A stretch of DNA of 64,000 nucleotides from Delphinus delphis (taxonomy: Eukaryota > Chordata > Mammalia > Artiodactyla > Delphinidae): positions 5,489,001 through 5,553,000 of the forward strand of contig NC_082689.1 of the NCBI RefSeq assembly GCF_949987515.2. The letters are read 5' to 3'. Shown in pieces: positions 57,885-64,000 of the stretch; the stretch's first letter is position 1; every line of letters begins with the position of its first letter. Position numbers and translations under genes: made by a program. Below the pieces are notes generated by a model. That model worked only from the letters and a program-made list of their open reading frames with translations. It had not been told where the DNA came from and made no database searches.

Positions 57885-58205
57885 TTAACTTTGTGTGTCA
57901 GCTTGGCTTGGCTAGAGGGCCCAGCTGTTTGGTTAAACTCTAATCTAGATGTTGCCATGAGGGTATTTTGTAGACGTGAGTAACACAATCAGTAAGGTTT
58001 AAGCAAACGAGATGGTGGGCCTCATCCCATCAAGTGAAGATCTTTAAGAGAAAACTCAAGGATAGAAACCCTGCTAGAGTCTCCAGCCTGTCCACCTGCC
58101 CCGTGGATTTCAGACTTGCCAGCCTGACAATCATGTAGCCAATTCCTTAAAATAAGTTTCTCTCTATCCATCCTTTATATACACCTCTGGGGAACCTTGA
58201 CTCAT
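57885..58205 (+). mobile_element. Old LTR-like dispersed repeat (third copy)
   Basis: Starts gtgattaactttgtgtgtca, contains caatcatgtagccaattcct and ends tggggaaccttgactcatac. Same family as 1205-1685 and 14731-15125. Confidence 0.7.
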
Positions 58206-59586
58206 ACAAGTGCACACAGGTAAATATTTCTGGGAAAACAAGTCAGGAAGCTCAGCGCAGGGGAGCAAGGTCACGGATGCACCTGGAGGACAAGGGAAGA
58301 ACGTGGTCCTGGGAACGAGCCGGAAGCTCAGGTGACTTGACCCAGAGCGTCCTTCTCCCCTTGCCCAGGAGCCAGGCCAGCAGTAGCCCTGGGGGAGCTC
58401 GTGCTCCCCTGGTGTGGGGAACAGCAACCCAGTAGGGACACGTGTAAAGCACCATTCCCGGCGGTGAAGAGGGAAACCCTGCAGGGGAGGGTGACCTGCT
58501 GGGGGCCGTTTGAGGCAGACTATCAGGGAAGGTGACAGCTGACCAGACCGGGGAAAAGCAGGAAACGGTCTCGCAGTGGCTCTGCGGGGGCATCCCTCAG
58601 GGGAGGGGCAGAAAGGCAGCCCTGATACGGGAGGAGGTTTGGACGGAGAATGAGCACGTGTGGCCAAAGCAGGGAAGCAGCAGAGGGTGGGGTGGCGTCC
58701 AGAGGCCCCGGGGCCATGACGGGGGGTCAGTCCTGTTCTGTGTGCAGTGGGAAATAGTACAGCCTTTGTGCAGCAAAATGGTGCTTGTGGGAATCCTGCT
58801 GTAGGCATGGGGCAGGGGCGAAGAAAAAGGTTGCAGCCCCCCACTGAGGGGCGGGGGCCCTACATTCGGTGGACATGGCTGGGGGAGGGCTCAGATCTGG
58901 GGGGACAGTCTCCGTGGGGGGCAGAGACATGGAGGGATGGGCGCCTAGGGCATCGGTGACTGGGGTGGAAAGGTTGGGACAGGAGCAGCTGGGGGGCTGC
59001 CAGATTCTCCAAGAAGCGAAGGGGAGGGGAAGGAGGCAAACAGAAAAAGCAGGAGGATTCGTGAGCCCCGCTTCACTTCAGACAAGGGCAGAGCGTTCTC
59101 TCACTTCATCCTGATAGGATGAGACCCGCTAATGGGAAGAAGGTACGACGTTGCGCTGCAGTCTGTTTCATTCACGGAGTTGAAACACGCCGCCCGATTC
59201 CCCCGTTGTTCTTTGTATCTCAATCGGTGGAATGGAATCCAGGAGGAAGCACCCCCACCAAACGCACGCCCACCCCCCTTCTCCCTGGGCAGAGTTCAAG
59301 GAGGGATTCTCACTTCAATTCCCAGATCTCAGATAAAAAGGACTCCGTGTTAGCCTATGATTTCCTGCAGTGAGTTCAAAGCCCCTCACAGACCTGGAGA
59401 TGATGAATATCCCGGAAGAACAGTTCATCATGGGCACCATACCATCAACGAAAACAAAGTTGACCCTGGGCATGTAAGCGACCTCCCCTGTACCTTGGGT
59501 GAATCCATGGCAGACAGCAGAGGCGAAGCATGTGACACCTGTGTGACAACGTGGCTCTCACCATCTCCTGTGCTTCTCCTCTTAAG
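58206..59586. other. GC-rich unassigned sequence
   Basis: Contains the longest open frame of the window (58164-58844, minus, 226 codons). That frame is proline- and serine-rich and runs at its C-terminal end into the LTR-like repeat. It matches no domain I know, and I treat it as incidental in stop-poor GC-rich DNA. G-runs are frequent at 58680-58925. Confidence 0.4.
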
Positions 59587-59812
59587 AAAACACCAGGGGC
59601 TTCCCTGGTGGCGCAGTGGTTGAGAGTCCGCCTGCCGATGCGGGGGACACGGGTTCGTGCCCCAGTCCGGGAAGATCCCACATGCCGCGGAGCGGCTGGG
59701 CCCGTGAGCCGTGGCCGCTGAGCCTGTGCGTCTGGAGCCTGTGCTCCGCAACGGGAGAGGCCACAGCAGTGAGAGGCCCGCGTACCGCAAAAAATAAATA
59801 AATAAAACACCA
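59587..59812 (+). mobile_element. Short-form CHR SINE with TSD
   Basis: AAAACACCA at 59587-59595 and 59804-59812. The body starts ggggcttccctggtggcgca, ends cgcgtaccgc, and carries a tail of A plus (TAAA)n rather than pure poly(A). Confidence 0.95.
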
Positions 59813-61369
59813 TATTCTAATGGGTACCCTTCTTAGGAATGGGTTGATGTGCAGTTATGAATTGATTTTAGCTCTTGGGGAGAGTTTTGAAAGGATTATT
59901 TGAAATATTAATGAAATATTTTTCAAAAACCTTCGTGAGGTCTCAGCAATGACTCTCACAGTGGTGATGATATGCAGCTGTCCTCTCATTAAAAATGCGC
60001 ATGAAAGGATGCTATATTTTTAATGATTTGCCGTGCCTCTGAATCGTGTTCTGTCCTCCGCACTTTGATGCAGACGTTTGGGTGGGAGTGTCATGGGAAG
60101 CAGACCCTCTGATGTGGCTCACAGGCAGGTTGGGGGATTCGTTTGCTGGCGTCCCTGTAGGCGCAGCCTCCCTGTCAGGGCTGCCATTCATGGTGTGAGA
60201 AAGGATTCTTAATCGTTAGAAAGTGGCTGGAAAAGTGAAAGTTCTATGTTAATGTAAAGAAAACTAACACCTTCATTATCCTTTTTCATTTTTTATTTTA
60301 GGAAAACCTAGCTAAGTCATCAAGCCTGTCATCCGCTATCTGTGGGGCACAGGAATTCACACCCCAGAAACTAATGCCAGACTTGACTCGAAGGGAAGGC
60401 TTTATCGAGAGTGGTCGGGACCTTCCAAAACTTCAATTCCCAGCTCTGAGCTCTCAATTTCAGGCCAGTTTCAAGCCAATTTGATGAAAGAATTATAAGA
60501 CAAGACCCATAACAAACATTAGGGAGATTGGTAATAAACTGGGAAGATAAGAGGGAATAAAAACTAATCTTGGGGTAGCAGAGAGGAGGCTTTGGGAACT
60601 TCTGGAAAAGGGGGTTGGCCCAGGTGTCAGAACACCTGAATCTTGTCCCCCTGGGCCACTTCCCTAAACCACTCGCCTAATGACTGAAGGCTCGGTGTTT
60701 CCTTTGCTCGTGTCCGAAAGAGAAACAGGAACCCCCATCTCACCTGGCCCACTTCACAGAGTTCTTAAAAGATGCAAATAAAAATAACAGGATGTGAATA
60801 TGATTAACAAAAGAAGACGCACAAATGAATTACCGATATGCTTGAGGACAAGATGGTGAACGATTCCATGACCAGATTAGGAGGGCAGGGAGGGCCGACT
60901 GTCCAGATGAGAGAGGCGGGAGACTGGGCTCAAGGGGGCTGGGGTCCCATGATATCCAGGAGCACAGGGCTGGCAGGGTGATGGAGGGGAGGATGCTGCC
61001 CTGCCCATCAAGGGACACCTCCCCTGCAGGTGTCCACCTGCAGCCCCAGTGGAATTCCCTATGTTCCTGCGACGGCTGGCTTCAAAGGTTGCAGGATGGA
61101 ACAAGGATGGTGGTAGCAGACTCGAGGGAGAGGCAGAGAAGCAGGAAGAAGCAGGATTGGGAATTCGCTGACAGCTTTGGGCTCTATCTGGCCCAGAAGA
61201 GGGTCAGACCCAGAGGCAAGGGGTGGGAACCGTGGTGACAACCGGGTTGATTGATCCAGATGCCGGTAAAGGGCGCCACTCAGGGCTGAATGAGGAGTCT
61301 CGCACAGACGCACTTTAAATTTATACAGATGTCCTGGCAGAGGGGACCACCCCCCACCCCGCCCCCTGG
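59813..61369. other. Unassigned sequence, about 1.5 kb
   Basis: No repeat body or exon is recognised. Confidence 0.4.
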
Positions 61370-62052
61370 GGCTCCGGAGCAGACACTGTGGAAGACAGCT
61401 TGTGGAGGGGTATTCCCAAAGCTAAACATAGTCTCACCCTACAATCCAGCAACTGGTCCCCAAGATCTTTACTCAAATGAGTTGAAATTTTATAGCCCCA
61501 TGAAAACCTGCCCATGGATGTTTATAGCAGCTCTATTCATAATTGCCTCAATGTGGAAGCAGGCTTGATGTCCTTCAATAGATGAATGGATACACAATAC
61601 ATCAAGACAGTGGAAATTCAGTGAAAAGTAAATGAGCTAGCAAGCCGTGGAAAGACATGGAGGAGACAAATGCACGTTGCTAAATGGAATAAGCCAGTTT
61701 TAAAAGTCTCCATACTGTGTGATTCCCATGTGATTCCATATGACATTCTGGAAAGGGCAAGACTGCAGAGACTGTGAAAAGCTCAGCGGCTGCAGGGGCT
61801 GGAGTAGGATGAGGGATACATACGTGGAGCACAGAGGACTTTCAGGGCAGTGAAATGATTCTGGATGATACTGTGATGGTGGATACGTGACATTATCCAT
61901 TTGGCAAAACCCAAATAGATGCACAATACCAGGAATGAACCTACGGTAAATATGGGCTTTATTTAGTTAATAATCATAATGTACTAATACTGGTTCCTCA
62001 ATTGTAACAAACGTACCTCACTAATGTGAGTTGTTACTAATAGGGGAAACTC

Positions 62053-62092
<40 letters not shown>

Positions 62093-62195
62093 TGTAGGGG
62101 TGAGGGTTATATGGGAACTCTATACTTTTGGCTCAATTTCTCTATCAACCTAAAACTTGTCTGAAAAATAAAGTACACTAATTTAAAAATTTTTC
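61370..62195 (+). mobile_element. Old L1 (ORF2 end and 3' UTR)
   Basis: Sense: cctacaatccagcaactggt, tgtttatagcagctctattc, tcaatagatgaatggataca, aaatggaataagccagtttt, ctgcaggggctggagtagga, then a 3' UTR with cctaaaacttgtctgaaaaa(taaag). A TG/CG microsatellite lies inside the 3' UTR. Confidence 0.8.
62058..62092. repeat. (TG)n-(CG)3 microsatellite
   Basis: About 13 TG units pass into cgcgcatgtgt. Alternating purine-pyrimidine sequence of this type can adopt Z-DNA. Confidence 0.9.
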
Positions 62196-62929
62196 AAAAT
62201 TTTCAATCTCATCTCAGTCGTGATCATGGGGAAAATGAGAACGTTAGTGAATTTCCTTGTTTGCCTTTTTCTTCCAGTTTTGTGGCTTGATTTCATTTGG
62301 AGGGTGGGAGGAGGGTACCATGATCATTTGTTCGTGTTAAGGGCCTCCAAAAGTTCATGAGCATATCCATCTTCGGCCCAGGGGAAGTGGAATGGTCTTT
62401 CTCCGCATATAGTAACGTCGTGTGTGATGTGGAAGCGTCCAGCAAGAGCTTTTTCTGCAGTATGGCATGTTATGACCAGAATATAGTCATGGCAGGTGCA
62501 TTTCTCCCTCTGAGTAATGAAATCCCCGGTTCTCCAGTAATTTGGAAGGGCGGGAATGAGGAGGTGATGGGAAGGGTCGCCCACTGTCAGACCCTAATGC
62601 ATGACATCACCAAGCTTCCACCTCGGTCAGCGAAAGGAGCTACTGGTATAGAACTGTCTTTGCTATACATTGAGTCTGAGGGGGCCGAGGCCCGACAAGC
62701 CATCTGTGCGCCCCGCCTCTCTTTAAGGGACCATTTTTATCCCCATGAAGACAAGTTTAGTGGGAACCTCAACAGTAGTCACCGTAAAGTGGTCCACAGA
62801 CGTCAAGAAGGTCCCAGATCCACAAGTGAGGGGGCTCCTCCTTGGAGACGGGGAGTGAGGCCATGGCAGGAACACTGGTGCCCCGCATCCTCCACTTCTG
62901 AGTTTCCTGCGTCTGCCTGTCTCCCCCAC
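62196..62929. other. Unassigned sequence
   Basis: A 192-codon plus frame (62357-62935) crosses this region and ends in L1 sequence. No known domain or splice support is visible. Confidence 0.4.
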
Positions 62930-63960
62930 TTTTAAAAAATTGTAGTGAAATAAACGTAACATAAAATTGACCACCCTAACCATTTTTAAGGGCACGGTTC
63001 AGGGGCATTAAGTACCTCCACGTTGTTGTGCCAGCGTCACCCTCATCCGTGCACAGAGCCCTTTTCATCTTCCAAAACTGAAGCTCTGTCCCCAAGAAAC
63101 ACTAAATCCCCATTCCTTCCTCCCCTCACTTCCTGGCCGCCACCATTCTGCTTCTGTCTCTAGGAATTTGCCTACTTTAAATACTTCACATATGTAAAAT
63201 CCTACAGTATTTGTCCCATTTCACTTAGCATAATGTCCTCCAGGCTCATCCGTGTTGTAGCACGTCAGAATTTCTGTCCTTTGAAAGATAAAAAATAGTC
63301 CGCTGTACCTATATGCCACAATTTGTGTACCCATTCATCCATTAACGGACCTTCTACTTCTGCGCATCGTGAATAATGCTGCTGTGAACGTGGGGGTACA
63401 AATACCCCTTGAAGTCCATGCTTTCGATTTTTTTTTTTTTTTTTTTTTTTTTTTGCAGTACGCGGGCCTCTCACTGCTGTGGCCTCTCCCGTTGCGGAGC
63501 ACAGGCTCCGGACGCGCAGGCTCAGCGGCCATGGCTCACGGGCCTAGCTGCTCCGCGGCATGTGGGATCTTCCCAGACCGGGGCACGAACCCGTGTCCCC
63601 TGCATTGGCAGGAGGACTCTCAACCACTGCGCCACCAGGGAAGCCCTCGATTCTTTTGAGTATATATCTGGAAGTAAAATTGCAGGATCATGTGGTAGTT
63701 CTCTGTTCAATTTTCTGAGAAACCTCCATCCTGTCTGCCACAGCGGCTGCACCATTTTACATTTCCACCAACGGTGCACAAGGTTCCAATTTCTCCATAT
63801 CTTCGCCAACATGTGTAACATTCTGTTATTTTGATAGTAGCCATCCTGGTGGGTGTGAGCTGGTATCTCACTGTAGTTCTGATTTGCGTTTCCCTAATGG
63901 TTAGTGATGTTGAGCTCATCTTTTTTTGTGCTTATTGGCCGTCTATATACCTTCTTTGTA
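62930..63960 (-). mobile_element. Old L1 (3' UTR to ORF2 C-terminus) split by a SINE
   Basis: Reverse L1M: taacataaaattgaccaccc, acgttgttgtgccagcgtca, tagcataatgtcctccaggc, then after the SINE tatatatctggaagtaaaat, tctgccacagcggctgcacc and tggtatctcactgtagttct. It continues to about the end of the window. Confidence 0.85.
63424..63652 (-). mobile_element. Short-form CHR SINE inside L1, 27-base poly(T)
   Basis: TCGATT precedes (63424-63429) and follows (63647-63652) the insert, a short TSD that extends as TCGATTTTTTT versus TCGATTCTTTT. The body runs from gcagtacgcgggcctctcac to ccaccagggaagccc. The L1 sequence resumes immediately after it. Confidence 0.94.
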
Positions 63961-64000
63961 CCTCCCTCACTTTTAAAACTAGGAGCGGGTGGGATCCTGG

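Noticed and set aside
58164..58844. Longest open frame (226 codons, minus strand)
   Set aside because: GC-rich, stop-poor DNA. Composition is proline- and serine-heavy without motifs, the C-terminal end lies in an old LTR-like repeat, and no splice or promoter support is visible.
62357..62935. 192-codon plus-strand frame
   Set aside because: No recognisable motif. It ends at the start of an L1 3' UTR; no exon signals.
1..64000. tRNA genes from the many A-box/B-box motifs
   Set aside because: All are in the tRNA-derived heads of SINEs. None has an intact cloverleaf context outside a SINE.

Overview
The window is mammalian nuclear DNA, almost certainly from a cetacean (whale or dolphin). The main evidence is thirteen copies of the CHR-type tRNA-Glu-derived SINE, which opens with gggcttccctggtggcgcag on its sense strand. 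Eight are a short form ending in gaggcccgcgtaccgc and a poly(A) tail, and five are a long form ending in (TAAA)n. A fourteenth SINE is an older artiodactyl-type relative. There are also many 5'-truncated L1 elements with the cetartiodactyl 3' end (caataaagatgtt or ccacatataagtgatatcat). I saw no ruminant BovB and no pig PRE-1. The organism call rests on recalled repeat families, not on a database search.

I could not identify any protein-coding exon, rRNA, tRNA, snRNA gene, CpG-island promoter or CRISPR-like array. Every long open reading frame is either inside a transposable element or an uncommitted frame in GC-rich or low-complexity DNA. The window reads as intergenic or deep intronic sequence. 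What can be annotated is a layered record of retrotransposition.

Layout: 1-1.1 kb is mildly CpG-enriched unique DNA. 1.2-1.7 kb holds an old LTR-like repeat. 3.3-6 kb holds three minus-strand L1 pieces, one of them an internal ORF2 fragment with target-site duplications (TSDs). 6.3-11.2 kb is a nest: an MLT1 LTR, two degraded minus-strand L1s and four SINEs. 11.4 kb carries a short L1 tail, followed by about 2 kb of unique DNA. 13.7-16.9 kb mixes young and old L1s with MLT1-type LTRs. 18-22.9 kb carries L2, SINE, MIR and old L1, plus two small poly(A)-tailed insertions that look like retrocopies. 23-27 kb is largely unique. 27.3-32.6 kb is L1-dominated, with SINE and MIR. 33-36.6 kb has MIRs, a young SINE and the longest young L1. 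36.6-43.4 kb is mostly unique, with one young SINE. 43.4-48.9 kb has an old L1, a young L1 nested in an LTR, and MLT1 remnants. 49-51.5 kb carries a compound microsatellite and a 250-bp polypyrimidine tract. 51.5-57.6 kb has an inverted SINE pair, MIR, hAT-like, L1 and L2. 58-61.3 kb is GC-rich unique DNA with one SINE. 61.3-64 kb is two old L1s, one split by a SINE.

No new biological system was found. The most useful observations are structural: TSD-defined insertions, two candidate retrocopies of unidentified transcripts, two tail-to-tail inverted SINE pairs, and strongly structure-prone tracts.
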